A stretch of 64,000 nt of DNA from Anopheles merus (GCF_017562075.2 NC_054082.1:24130460-24194459); one strand, 5' to 3'. Shown: positions 49,009 through 62,164, counted from the stretch's first letter. Notes: generated from the letters alone by a model not told the origin. Program-made: numbers and translations.

Positions 49009-50532
49009 CCTGCTGTCCGATTGGCCTCGTCCTAATTCCGCAGGATAATGCCGGTACCCTTCCTCTCTTTCTCTTTCTCTCTCTCTCCGTCCTTCGGTGT
49101 CGTCGTAATTGGGAAAGGTTGCTGCACACACTACAACTCACTCTTCCCACATAAACGGTGATTTTTTGTTGTTGTTGCGCGGGGGCAAACACACACGCGC
49201 ACCAGCACTGAACAACACCACCACGTAACAATCACGGGGCACTAAATTCGTCACCCCAAAAACGAGCACGACTCAGCCTTTAGCCCACTCGGGTGTGTGC
49301 GTATGTGTTGTCCTTTTGTGCACACAGCTTCCTTTCCTTCGGGCGGCAGAGCACATGCACACACCGAAGCCACTTACACCAAAACGCACAGCGCACACTT
49401 CCTCCGACGGTGTTATGTTTACGTTCACGCACCACGGTTCACTGTGCCCTTTTGTTCCTTGGCCGTCGTGCTATTTATCACGTCTGGAGACCCGCAGCCG
49501 AACAGTTATGCTTTGAGCCGTGTTTTTTTATTCATGCCGAAGGCGCGATAGTCGTCAGTGGTCTGAAGCGTAGCCGATGGAACTCTCCCATCTCGTCACA
49601 CAAACAATATGCGTTGCAATGACAGCGGGTACGGCACAGTGGTAGCAAACGAGAAGGGTAGCTGTGCGCATGATGACGGCACTATGGGCGTTTCGTGCGG
49701 GGTTGTTTGGGCAAAATTTCAAACACATGTAAGCCGCTTTTTAGCGGATATCTTGAATAAAATAAATGATGGAGCCCAAATTTCAGAAAGAAATGTAAGA
49801 TAATTTTGAAGCGACAAATCCAATTTACAATATTGTGTTTTTTGATAGAGATTTTTTGGCCGCCTAATTGTTCATAGTTAAAACAGCAGAAGTGAAGAAC
49901 GATTTTGTCCAAGCAAATATTACAATCCCATAGTTTAAAATGGACGCGTAGTCTACACCAGCTGTCCATAGTTTGAAAAGGTTTAAACAAGAAAAGAGCC
50001 GCGAGTTGTGAAATAGATTTTTTGATTGAAAATTGTGGATAAATTGACTCATTTTCTCGGTGTAATAGAAGGGATAATAATTGAGAAGCATAGTTTATCA
50101 ATTAAAATATTTTATGCACATTTACTCAATTTTGAAGTCAGCGGTCCGGTTTAGTTTTGCATCTGGCAAGTAGAGGGCGTCTGCAGAGCAGAAGAAAGAA
50201 TATTCCCAGTGGACAATTTTGTTCTTTTTAACCGTTTTATTACGCACTAAATTTAAACCTTTATTTCGATAGCTGGCAATTTTAACACCTTTCTAGAACT
50301 TATCGGAATGAAGTTTATTTGAAATAATTTTTATTTTTAATCCTTTAATTTTTTATAACCAAGTTCATATTAGGTTGGTAAAACCTTAGCTACATGTACC
50401 TTACTAAACGTTACGTTGGCGTTACGCAGCATTATATCAGTGTACTGGTTAAGAGGAACACATATACATTGGTCTCTTACGGCTCTGTTCAGTTGTTTCC
50501 GAAATGTGGACATCGAAAAGTATTACCTAAAA

Positions 50533-50760
50533 TCAAAATTCCAAATTGATCTGAATTTCTGATATTTCTTTGAAAACCATGTGTGACAGGTAAAGCGAGC
50601 CCCCGATAAGCTGATGTATGACGATGTAGCGCAAGGCCGCTGCCAGACACATCAAAAACTCACCGTAACGAAAAAAATTACTGATGAAATATAACGCATT
50701 ATTACGCTTTTTTATCGTTCGATCGATTTCGGTCCACCCGTCGGCGCAGCTAAATCCCAA
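50533..50760 (-). CDS. Orphan short reading frame, unknown
   Basis: A minus-strand frame of about 75 codons without an internal ATG start. It begins just after a possible acceptor (GGGATTTAG at about 50752) and ends in TGA. It contains ADGWTEIDRTIKKRNNALYF and a hydrophobic stretch around CLAAALRYIVIHQLIGGSLYL. A possible donor (TAC|GGTGAG) lies inside it. I do not recognise a family. It might be an exon of a small membrane protein, a transposon remnant or chance; the surroundings are repetitive. Confidence 0.2.
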   Translation of the reverse strand: MGFSCADGWTEIDRTIKKRNNALYFISNFFRYGEFLMCLAAALRYIVIHQLIGGSLYLSHMVFKEISEIQINLEF

Positions 50761-51289
50761 CGAAAATGCTGTATGATTCTGCGTCGCAAAACAGCAATTT
50801 AACTCAAATAAAACTTAAGTTTTCCAATTATTGTCAGTAAAATTAAGGAAATCCAAACTCACTTTTTGTTTGCTTATAATAACAAGCGTTATTTTTCTGC
50901 TGTTTTTTTATCACTACGGTGGTTTGTCGGTGTGTCTGACAGCGACTAGAAACAGTCAAGTGCTGTTCTATTCATGGTTTCGACTAGTGTTGGGAATTTC
51001 GTTAAAAAGGAACGAAACTAGCTAATTTTTGAAAAGGAAAGGAACGTGAACCAGGGGTGATTCGGATTTTGCTGGAGTCGGAATCGGACTAACAATAACC
51101 GGCGTCGGCTCGTAGTTGTGGCTGCGTTCTAACGAGCACAACTCTAATACGATGTACAGAGCCTTTTCATAACGACAGATTTAATTTGTCAGCTCGAAAT
51201 GTCGTAGCATAACGAATTTCTTTTCAAAATGTATAATGCCTGGCTGACACATTCATTATGAAACAAGATACTAAGCATTTCATTAAAGT

Positions 51290-51517
51290 CCTCTATTTGA
51301 CGCAACGTCCTTCGCGGACATGCCAACCTATACAGGCTTTCGAGACTTTATTTATTACCACGCATCCGGCTGATAACGATCAACCGCGTTTTAGTTTGTG
51401 TGCTCTTTTTTTAATTACTCAATCCTTGCTACGGAGGGAAGGCCCATTTTAGGCTTGAACCCATGACGGGCATGTTATTGAGTCGTTCGAGTTGACGACT
51501 GTACCACGGGACCGCTC
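51290..51517 (-). mobile_element. SINE200-like tRNA-derived SINE, copy 3 with intact pol III boxes
   Basis: On the minus strand it starts GGTCCCGTGGTACAGTCGTC (A-box-like TGGTACAGTCG). About 45 bases on it has GGGTTCAAGCC (B box), then diverged body sequence down to GGCATGTCCGCGAAGGACG. It shares CATGCCCGTCATGG with copy 1 and is the only copy in the window with both internal promoter boxes. The 3' body differs from the other copies, which suggests a subfamily or a chimaera. Confidence 0.7.
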
Positions 51518-52627
51518 CTTGATTAAAGTATACAACGCAAAATATAAACAAAGGAAAAAATTGTGGAAAAATAACTCCAAAGCTTTATTCAACATAAGCT
51601 TACTTACTTGCTTTCTTATCTGGAGTATTTGCAACCGCTCACACCTTCGGGCCTCGTGCGTACAACATAAAAACATGATATACGTACGATATACTCCCGG
51701 CTTCGACTGTTGCGACAAGCTCTCGGAGGTGAACAGCTTCTTCGTTATATCGTAAGGTCTGGTTAGCAGCCAACATCCTTCCGCACAACTTAGCTTCCAT
51801 GCTGTAGTCGTTGCAGATCTTTGATCCAAAGGGGGTCAAATGTTTGACGACTTCCAGCTTATGTAACGCATTCTTCGATGACCGTTATTTGGGAATGCAT
51901 AACGAGGGCTAAACATGAACAACAACAACTCGGCAGTGGTAATTTACATACATTTATAAGAATTTTATTTTTATTTGATTTTTGAAATAGTTTCATAGTT
52001 TAGAGCTTTTTTGTTTGTGAATCTGTCTATGTGTGTGTTGGTATGTCTGTGTATAGTTTGTTCTTGTGTCGTCGTGGGAGATGTACAGATACAATGATTC
52101 AAAAATTATAAAATATTATTACTCTTCCATCAATATTACTCTTGTGCGTTCCCTATCGTAACGCAACGCTTCATTTAATGATGCGTTACACGAACGCAAG
52201 AGCAACTAACCATCGAGCAGCGCCGAATCGGCAAAGACCGTCTTTCCCTATGGTGGTAGTGGTGGTCCTGGTGGTGGTGTTGCTTGTATGTGTATGCATC
52301 AGAAAATTCCGTTACTTAACAGTTACAGTTTCTAATATATTTTACTTAGCAGCACGGTTTGCCTATGCTTTGCACCATCGACACACATACCCACGCACAA
52401 CGATTGGTTGCTCTTGTTTTGTATGTTAGATTTAATTTTACTTATATCCTTTCCTTACTTATACTTAGTAGTGTCTGCTCATCATTTCGTTGCTTTCGCT
52501 CGGTGGCATATTCTACCTCTTTTCTGCTACTGCTGCTTCTGTCCTGTTCACCTGTTCAATTGTTTTACTTCCCTTACATCAATGGAATGGATCCTTTTCC
52601 ACTGTGTATCCTGGGATGTGTTTGGGT

Positions 52628-52690
52628 ATGTGTGTGTGTGTGTGAGTGAGTGTGTGTGTGTGTGTGAGTGAGTGTGTGTGTGTGTGTGTG
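52628..52690. repeat. GT-rich compound repeat
   Basis: GT runs interrupted twice by GAGTGA, giving a higher-order period of roughly 22-24 bases. Confidence 0.85.
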
Positions 52691-53759
52691 ATTTTTGTGT
52701 TTTAATTTTCAATAAATTTTCGTACGAACGAAGTTAGATGTTGTGGGCAAAAGGGGTTCAATATTTCCTTGATGATTGTAGCCTAAATCGCACGCAGTGC
52801 TCACATTAAACTTTACACATACTCTCATATTCAGTACCATATGAGGAACCTTTTGTTTGCTTCAAAGCTTAGTATACTAAAAGATTCACTGCGGTGCCGC
52901 AGGCTAATCTTTCCTTCAATTTGAACGGAAAATAGCTACCCATTTTTACACCTTCTACTAATAAATTGCAGCAACTGCAATGTGTAGCATTGCAACGACC
53001 TCCGTTACAGGATGGTTGATTAAACTTGCCGACGATCGGGGAAATTCGAGTAAAGGACAGTAAAGATGGCATTAGGGGGAAGGAAGGGAAGAAAACACAG
53101 GGGAAAAAAAGGAAACTCAAGCGAGACTGGACCAATCCTTCCTGTCCACCTTGCTGGTTTATCACAGTTTTATGTAGGAAAACTAAACATCATTCGGACA
53201 TCGTTGCTAGACGACATCGTGACGCTTTGTGTTACAGGCGAAAGAAGGAACGGAAACGTGATCAGCTGGACGTTTGCAAGCGTACGAAGCAATCTGTGGA
53301 CGGTCCTGTAATTATTTTGCAATCGTGGCGTAACTATCGCCACGTTTAGGGGGAGGTGGAGGAAGGGGGAGCATGGCTGTACATGGCTTCAACATTTACT
53401 ACACAGCGTTCTCAGAAGGGAGTCCGGATCAGCATCTCGGGACGAAATGAGACCAGCGATGTCGTTTAAATAAATGCACTAACAAAGGGGAGATAGACGG
53501 AACCCTAGCTTGCTTGCTTTCGGAGCCGCCGGTATGTCCAACCGATATGTCCATTGCGAATGCCCGAGAAGTCTAGGATGGCAACGGCTCGATCACACAA
53601 CCATAGTTCTGCGCTTAGCCTCTGGTTTGCTCGTCCCGGAATGGTCAAGGCGGCGATCGCCAGGTGATCGTTTATGTACAGATTTAAAAAGTAACTTCTT
53701 GTGGGCCAGGGGTCCTTCTTCCTGATCCATTCGACATCCGTTCCGGTGCGGAACCGCTC

Positions 53760-56700
53760 TTAACCCTTATCCTTGCCGCCCGGACCGACCGTAACGCCGA
53801 GCAGATGCTCGCCGGCCATCAGCCCACCCGCCGGCTGATGCGCGTAGTTGCGTATCTGGTGCAGCGAGATCAGCTGGTTCGGGAACGCGTTCGAGGGGCT
53901 CTGGGACATGGCGGCCTTCTGGTTCTGGAAGCTGATCGCATCGTACAGGTAGGAGGGCCGCTGCGTCGCCAGCTGATGATGGTGCTGCAGGCCGTTCAGG
54001 TGCGGCGGCATCGCGTTGATCGGCGTGAAGGCCGAGTTGCTTGTCGCCTTCGCTATGCTGCCGGTGTCGTAGTTCATCGGCGTCGAGACGGGCGGGATCG
54101 CGAGGTTACCACCGTTCATGGTACCGTTGTGTTGCTGTTGGGGTGGAGGTTGCTGCTGCTGCTGCTGCTGTGCGGACGCTTGATTGGCGGCACCGGAGCC
54201 TGCATTCCCACCGTTACCAACGACACTGTCCGGTGGCCCTCGGGTGGCCGCCGGTCCTACCATCTCGTCGACGGCCTCGTCTCGCTGATGCTGGTGCTGC
54301 TGCTGTTGTTGTTGTTGCTGTTGTTGCTGTGGTGGTCCCCCTCCTCCCGGGTGATCCGTCCCGTTCGACTGTGGCCCATTGCCGGTGCTCCCGTTGCTCC
54401 CGTTCGTTGCACTACCGTTCGGGGTGAGGCTGAACTCGTGGTGATTGTTCTGCTGGTTGATGACGTCGTTGATGGTGGCTGCCGCCGAATCGGGGCTCAC
54501 CTTCGGCCAGAAGGCGCTCTCCCCCGCCATGCTGGTGGCCGCGCCACCATTGGACGTGGCCCCGTTCGATGCACTGCCCGAGCTGCTGCTGCTACCCGGC
54601 GTGGACGCGCTCAGATTGACCGTGCTGCTGCTGCTGCGCGTCCCAATCGGGGGCCGCTTGTCCGTCCGCTCCGCGTGCTTCTGCATGTGCTTGGACAGGT
54701 AGGTTTCCTGCGTGTACGACTTGCCACAGTACTGGCAGATGTGCGTCTTCAGGTGCTTCGACTCCTTGTGCTTCGGGATGTGCTCCAGCAGGGCCGGCTC
54801 GTCCGCGAAACACTTGTAGCAGGAGTTGCACTTGTACGGTTTGTCCGTTTGGTGGCAGCGCGAGTGCGACTGCAGGTTGGACAGCTGCGAGAACGCTTTG
54901 AGGCAGCCCGAGTGCCGACACTTGTACGGTTTGTCGCCGGTGTGCGTCCGGATGTGCTGCTGCAGATGGGATAGCTGGGTGAACTTGCGCTGGCAGATCT
55001 CGCACCGGTACGGCTTGATCCCGAGATGGATGCGCGTGTGCTGGGACAGATAGCTCGAGTTGGCGAACGCCTTATTGCACTGGGAGCATTTGTAGGGTTT
55101 CGCTTCGCGCATGTGAATCTGCGTGTGCAGCTGCAGGTCCGCCTTGGAGGTGAAGATCTGCAAGAAGAGTTAGAGAGGGAGCAGAAAAGGGCCGTTACTT
55201 AGTGGTGGAGATGTGAGCTGGAGATGGGGTAAACTGGGCTTAATGGATACTATAGCTACCTCGGAGCTACCTCGAAGAGCACGATTGTATGATAGGATTA
55301 TTCGGATCGGTTAGATCCTAGCCATCCAAGAGAAGAGCAATTTTGATCGCCAAATATAGTATATAGATGATATTTATTGTACGTCCCTTGATGTCTCACT
55401 GCCATTACGCAATGTACCAACTAAGCTATAGAACGGTATCCGAATCAACGTGGCCTCAAAACCCCCCCTGGGTTTGGTGTAGGAACACTTGTAGCTCGAG
55501 ACATCAGATACTACTCAGGCGCCAGTGTTGCGGCCCACAGCTGCGCGTAATAGCATAAAAATAGCGGAAAAAGATCCCGAAACCCACTACCTACTGCACC
55601 GTCCAGTGGCTTGCGGGTGCGGAAGGCTTACCGACGGCATACCACCACCACCGGAAGCGTCGGATTGCGGGCGTGATGATTGCGTTTGGTGGTAGAATTT
55701 GCACATAATTTCTCACCCCTCATACGAACGGTTAGTGGACGGCAACACAAAAAAAAAACACACAAACTCACAGCCAGAAAAGCGTTCTTCCATGTCCATC
55801 GTGGTTGTCATCGTGTATTCCGCACGGGAGGGTGTAATTAAAAACTGAAATGCCTGCAACCAACCACCACCCTACCCAGAAACGTCATCCCCAAGCGGAG
55901 CCTGGGTGGTGCAAAAGTTTTTCTGTTGGAAATGGGTGTGCGAGAGCTTTCAATTGTCGCCATGTTTGGGCGCACATTTGTGGGACAAACAGAAGCTCTT
56001 GTTACGCTTATTGCACGCTCAATTGGTAATAAGCTTATTATTGTGGTGAAAAGAACATAAACTACAGTTTGAAGTATGCATCATGCATAATGCGGCACGT
56101 CTTGCTTTCAATATCTTGAAGACGGGCTTGATGGGAATTTATTCGTTTAAATAATCACACTTATACTTTATACACACTTGCCAACTGGAACCAGGAACTT
56201 CCAGCTGCTTACCTTCGAATCCTTATCATCGAGCAAGTCGTCCTCGTCTTCCAGCAACTGTTGCTGTGTCTGCTGTTGCATCAGCAGTACCCCATTCGCT
56301 GGAGAAGATGGACAGGAGCTGTCCAGTTCCTTCTTCTCCACAATGAACTGCTTAAGCTCTAGATCGATCTGATCGCCGGCGGGATTCGTGGCACCGCCTG
56401 CATTACGTCCACCACCGACGGCAGTGGATGGTCCGCTCTGAGCGGTTGGAGGAACACTATTAACAACAGCACCACCACCACCATTTACACTTTGAGGCCC
56501 ACTGACGATGGGACCACCAGTTGCCGGATTTACACTCGCATTTGGACGGTGATTGCCACTGTCAACCCCCAGATGGTTACTGTTGAGCCGCTCGTCCACG
56601 AGCGGTACGCCATTGCTTCCGACCAGCAGCCCGTTCACGGCCAGCGATAAGTTGCCGGGCACAGCACCGACCGTGTTGAGCCCATTGGACGACTTGAGGG

Positions 56701-57121
56701 GAAATTCGTGATGCGTGACAATTCCGTTCGATAGAAAGGGCTTTTGATTCTGTTGCTGCTGTAGATGGTGCTGCGGAAGCTGCGTGTGTTGCTGATGTGG
56801 CAGCTGCTGCTGCACTGTTGGAAGTGGATGCTGTTGCTGCTGCTGCTGCTGCGGCTGTTGATGATTGTAGCCCAACACAGCCGGATTGTTGCCATTGTTC
56901 TGGATCGGTGTGAAGGTAACCGTGAGCTGGGTGTTCGGTGCCGACGCGAGGATGCCTCTTTCGTTGAGCGATCGCAGCTGATCGATCGAGCGATGAAATT
57001 GGCTGTAATCACCGCCCGCCGCTATTTCCCCGATCAGCGGCGAATTGTGATAGTCCAGGCCACCTCCCGGGCGGGCGTACTCGACGACACGTCCCTCCAG
57101 CTTGCCGGTCAGGGATGGAGT
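53760..57121 (-). CDS. rn: Rotund/Squeeze-family C2H2 zinc-finger transcription factor (rotund-like), 3' part
   Basis: Two coding exons: 57121-56213 (303 codons, no start, acceptor CTCTTCGCTAG) and 55157-53760 (465 aa to the stop), joined in phase 0. Exon 1 is Gln-, Asn- and Gly-rich with an acidic patch LLEDEDDLLDDKDSK. The last exon opens with half a finger (TSKADLQLHTQIH) and then has five C2H2 fingers (about 22-165), such as YKCSQCNKAFANSSYLSQH, YRCEICQRKFTQLSHLQQH and HICQYCGKSYTQETYLSKH, nearly invariant in Rotund, Squeeze and LIN-29. A polyGln- and Asn-rich tail follows. Role by family: nuclear regulator of leg, eye and neuronal development. The long pre-finger region and the candidate roe-type exon favour rotund over squeeze. 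The N-terminal exon(s) are missing. Confidence 0.85.
55632..55706 (-). CDS. rn: Candidate alternative first coding exon (roe-like isoform)
   Basis: On the minus strand an ATG at 55706 opens a 25-codon frame (MCKFYHQTQSSR...GGGGMPS) ending at a GTAAGC donor (55631). An in-frame TGA lies 9 bases upstream of the ATG. The exon ends in phase 0 and so joins in frame to the zinc-finger exon at 55157, giving a 490-aa protein with the fingers but without the long N-terminal region. In Drosophila the rotund locus makes such a second product, Roughened eye, from an internal promoter. Without transcript data this stays a prediction. Confidence 0.5.
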
Positions 57122-60100
57122 CTAGCGAAGAGACACTCTCAATCACGCTCACTGGCAATCGAATGATGCACGAGCCACGCGGTTCTGTTTGTTACACACT
57201 GTTTTTAATTGGGGAAATGGTTCACATTGATGGTGCAGTTATTCTGTTTGTATATTTCATCAACTTTTCGTTGTCACTGTTGGAGGAAGCTATATAGAAG
57301 CGTGCAAAGAATTGTACAGAGACATATGATTTTTTTTCAATAACCGAGGTGTAATGAAAACGTATACAAAAAACACTGAAAACATTCAATAACTTGGAAT
57401 GGAAATAATTTTTGCAGAAAATCCTTTTTCGATCATTTTGAGAATTACTGTAAATGAAACAGCCGTCGGTAGCAATGTCTTCCAGCAACTAGCAAAACTT
57501 AACACTCAGGAACTAAAGTATCTAAACGATTTCAAAGACATAAATGCTGAGTTAAATACTATTTTGGATGCGTTTACTATGCTTCTGTGCTGATCTTCAA
57601 AATGATAACTTTTGAGATTGAATAATGATAATTTCTGGATTCCTTTCACATAATTCCAGTAGAGAGTATAGCATAGCCAGGAAATATTTTGACTCTTTGG
57701 ATCGGACTAGCAATCTGAAGTCGTTTTAACACCACTCACACGCACTGTTGCTCTTTGTCACTTTACCAACTCACCATTTCACGCATTAAAAAAAGGCAAT
57801 CGAGCACAAAATTTCATTCTCAGTCACACAACAATTAACACACACACACTCACAACACGCATCGCAAAAGGCACTTTGAGAATTAGATACGTCTGATCGA
57901 AAACTCGTCCTGCTAAGAAAGATCCTTCGTCCTACGGCGCTAAGTTGGCTTCCGATCGAACGCCAACGGGAGAGCCACTCAACCATTCCCTCCGGCTCGG
58001 CCGAAGGGAACGGTTGAATGAGTAGCCGCCGCGTGCGAGTCGCGATCGGACCACTGATCTGCTTTGTCTTCGGTCGCGACCCCACCATTAGTTCGGCGGA
58101 AAATCCACTTTTCTATCATGCTATTCTGTTCCGTTTGCATTCGCGTGCTGCTTTTTTGTGGTTGTTGTTGTTCGTTCGTTCGTTTGTTTGTCGCTTTTTC
58201 CAGCCATGACATTTCACTTTTTGCCCCGGTGTGTTTTGTCTGTATGTGTGTGTGTGTGTGTTGAATGTTTGTTTGGATTTTCGGTGGACTTTTTTTCTAT
58301 ATACATATTTTCCTTTTTTTTTAGCGCATCCTCCCTTCACACAGTACTGCGATTGCCACCCGCACGATGACGTTTTTCTTGGTGGCATTCGCAGGACGAC
58401 TGCGATTGCTATTCTCTCGCGCTTTAAACGTTTTTGCCCATTTACCAACAGCGCCGCTTTTGCTTCCACCACCGACCACCGGTGCGAGCTATACCGATCC
58501 GGCCGTATGTTTTTGTGGATGCGTTTTTTTTTGCTGTCGTCACCAGGGCACAGGCCCCACAGACGCGACTCTTTTTGCCCCGCGCGACACTTCGCAAGGT
58601 CGTGGACTGGAGGCGGCAGAGCAGGTCCATTTCTTGTTCACGATTTGCTGCTGCCGTTTTTTATATCTACATTGCATTTCCACTTTTTCTTTCGATAACA
58701 AAATCACTCTCGTGGGCAGGACGAGGCAGGCAAGTGGTGTGTTTGTTTTTGCTGCTGCTGCTGCTGCTGCTGCTGCCTCTTGTTGTCACAATTACACGCG
58801 CGGAAAGGCGCGCAATCGGCATTCGATTCACGATCGGCGGCTTGGCTGCATGGTCGCATTCGCCGTCAAACCGTGGCCGCGCGTAGCTCAGCGCGATCAT
58901 TTATCCCGTGAAAGTGTCGCGAAAAACAGTCCCTGTGCTCGAGTGTGCGATGACACCATGAACGTGGTGTGCGTTTGGGCTAGTTTTGGATTATAAATGC
59001 CCCTTTCCAGTCCAGGCTATGTTTGCTTACTTATGCTTCACCTTCAAGATAAGCGGCCGGACAATTGCAATTCCCACTGTCCCGCGAAACAAATCGGTGT
59101 CGCGAGAAAAACACACGCACACAACACAACACGCGCCCTCACTAAACGCTTGCGTTCCGGTTTCCGACTCGCTTTGTTTCCGCTTTTTTGAAAGATTTTC
59201 CTGCGAGGTACGCCAACCGTCGGTCGGTCCGCGTGCGACAGTCGTCCGTGCGGGCAGAGCGCAATTTTTATGTGCTGTTACTCATTAGAATGTAAAAACT
59301 CGACTGATTTTTTTGCTCCACCGAAAAAATGCTGCTCCCTGCTGCCGTGTGGCGGCTGTGGCGTCTGCCGTGAGCGTCGAGCGGCTGAACGTCCCAGGGT
59401 TCCATGGCTGCGCCGCCCCGGCCGCCTTGTTTCCGTGTGCACAGCACAGGGGATCGTCTTCGTTTTCGTCTCATTTGAACGCGCGCGCGGTTCGGTACGC
59501 GCGTACCCACACCCCTTGCGGCGGCGGTGGCGATGGCCGGACGCCGCTTTTGCAGGCCTGCCCGAGGAGCAGCCGAGGCCGAAACTGGCCGAACCGTCGG
59601 GTTGTGATGCTACCGTGGTTTTCCACCGATTTGAAAAAGGAGGGAAGGCGGGGAGATGGGAGTGTATCATTTGCATGGGAAAACAGGGAAGAAGGAAAGG
59701 ATGTTGCTCCCCGGTCCCGAGTTGGGGCCTCCAGGAGGGGTGGTAGCGAAAGGTATACCTGATGAAGATACGATTGGGTGGCTTACGGCGAACCCAAAGT
59801 GCAGGCAGCTGGGAAGTGTCGGTGTGTGTGTGTGTGTGTGCCAGTGTGAGATAGAGAGCGAAGGAGAGACAGAGAGTGAAAGAAACTGAGTGAGAGCGGA
59901 ACGGTGTGTTGTGCGTGTGTGTCACTCTAGGATGGGGGTAGGGATGGCAGTGATGGGGGGGAAAAAATCGTGTGCAAATTTTTCAACCCTCCGACGGGAA
60001 ACCCTTGCGCTGACCAGACCCACCCGACGAGACGATGACACGACGATCGTGCGCTCGATGGCAGCGAACGCATTTACGTCGAGTGCGGCGCGAAGGGTTG

Positions 60101-62132
60101 GTCTTGCAAACGGTTGTTTTGTAAAGGGAAAGTGGAGGATGGAAGGGGGGAGTAAAACGACCGAAGAAAATGGCACTCGAAGCTGGGCAGCAACGGCCAA
60201 AAGCCCCTAGCGGTGTGAGCATTAGCTGACAAACGCGATCTGTTGCAGCAAAGGTGGTTTTAATATTGTACTAAAGGAATTATTGTGATCAATTAACATG
60301 TGATCAATGTTTGTTTGCCAAAGCAAAAAATCGAAATAATAAGAGAAAAATGGAATAACGGTACTTTTGATTGTACAAATTCAAATCAGATAAAAAGAAA
60401 TCAAATTTTAGAATAAAAAACTGAGACAATACACATAAAACATATAAATATATAAATCACAAAAGAAAATAGGAGAACAGAAACACATTAAACTATCCAA
60501 GAAACAAAAAGGAGCAAACAATATCAACACAAACAAAAATTAAGAACGTATGTACAGTTAAACAACAAGCAAATGTATAAGTTAGGTTGAATAAAAAAAA
60601 GTAGATAAAAAAGTACAACAGTGGATAAATAACAGAAATGTGGCTAAACAAAACAACAGAGTATAAATAAAAGAAAAAAAGTATAAAACATAAACATAAA
60701 GAACTGTAGGCTTGATGTAAATTACAGCAATTTATTTAGATAACAGCCAACACAAAGAGAAAACACAAAAAAAAGCTAGAAAAGTTTGTTTGAATTTACT
60801 GGACTTGTAGAACATTAAAAAACTGAACAAATACAGTAGCAAAAATTAAACACAAAACATCAGAGTTTATTATTAAATAAGAAAACTCGATTGCAGTACC
60901 GTTTCTCCGGCAGAACGGGGTGTCCGATTTTTCACCAAACCGTAAATGAGTGCAGATTAAAAAAAAAAAAAGAAGCAGCCAGAAGACGAAGCACACGAAA
61001 TGAGTAGAGTGGAGAGAATTAAAAAAGGAACCAAACGACCTAGTGTAGCCAGGAAGGTCCAGAAGAGCAGTCAAACGGCGAGCGGGGGCAGCTCCATCTC
61101 TCCCGGCAGGTGGGTGGCTTGGGTGGGTTTTTCGCACACAGGGCATTCGGCACACAAAATAAAAATCCTGTACAGCGAGGATGTGCCGCGCGCAAGAGCA
61201 ACGGAGAAAAAATCCGAGATTTTTGCATGTGTTGTTGCATCCGGTGTCCGGGTCGGGTTGCGTCGTCTGTCTGTGGTACGAAAGGGGCAACCAACACGTC
61301 CAACGCGACTCGTCGTGCTTGTCCAGCACTCAGCGCAGGAACTGGGGGGGTGCAGTGACTGCTGGAACAGACGTGCAATGTTTGTGGGTGCCCTATTGCA
61401 CAAGGCCACCCGAACGGCGGACCAACGACGGTCCACCAATACCAGAGCCTGAACGTGTTTGTGTGTGTGTGTGTTTGTGTCTGGCAAGAAACGACCAAAA
61501 GGACACGCGGAAGAAATAAAAAAAAAGCTACCTACGGCCACCCAAACACGCGCGCAAACCAAGCGGAGGAAAAAATAGATCCTTCTTCGCTTCGGTTTCG
61601 CCTCTATCTTGCTCTCAGGTTCAGGCTAGCACGAGGCCGTACGAGTAAGCGTGATGGAGGCGCATTTTTTCCCCAGCTTTTGCGTGGATTTTTTCTCGTT
61701 GACCGTGCGCGCGTGTGTGTGTGTGTGTGAAGGAGGGTGAGTTACGCAGTCAAATTTGAATTATCCCCTCCCCTCGGCGTCCCTCGCAGCGCACCGGTCC
61801 CCGGTAGCGTGGTTTCTTTTTTCGCTTTTCCTTGCCGCTTCGGCATCGCGACCGACCCCGAACGCTGTCCGCTTTTCCGCAAACGAACGGCACGAACAAG
61901 ATGATACCAGCTTCCCGCTGGCTGGCGGAGCTGGCGTGGCTGGCTGCTGCTACCGCGAGAGAGGATGCGTTTCAGCCCGGCGTGTGCCCGATTGCGCCAC
62001 AATGGAATAAAAAGAACATTAGCGTATACATAGGCACCGATGCTGGTCAGCAGCACCTTGTTTCGCGCGCGCACCATGGAGCATTCGGGGATGTTTCTTT
62101 TTCCGAATAGCGAACAGCGGGATACGTGCACT

Positions 62133-62164
<32 letters not shown>

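Larger units (their letters stand above)
49009..53759. other. Gpat4 upstream / zinc-finger gene downstream region
   Basis: The first 300 bases hold the Gpat4 5' UTR and promoter. 49700-50500 is AT-rich with no feature. An orphan open frame lies at 50533-50760 and a SINE copy at 51290-51517. 51960-53759 is probably 3' UTR of the zinc-finger gene, with minus-strand AATAAA-type signals near 51964 and a GT-rich minisatellite-like run at 52628-52690. Confidence 0.4.

Noticed and set aside
53805..54974. 389-codon plus-strand open frame opposite the zinc-finger exon
   Set aside because: Leu/Arg/Val-rich antisense shadow of the zinc-finger and polyGln coding sequence.
58750..58775. CTG repeat considered as part of a polyGln-encoding exon of the zinc-finger gene
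   Set aside because: Flanking sequence has stops nearby and no matching splice sites in the needed phase; treated as a microsatellite.
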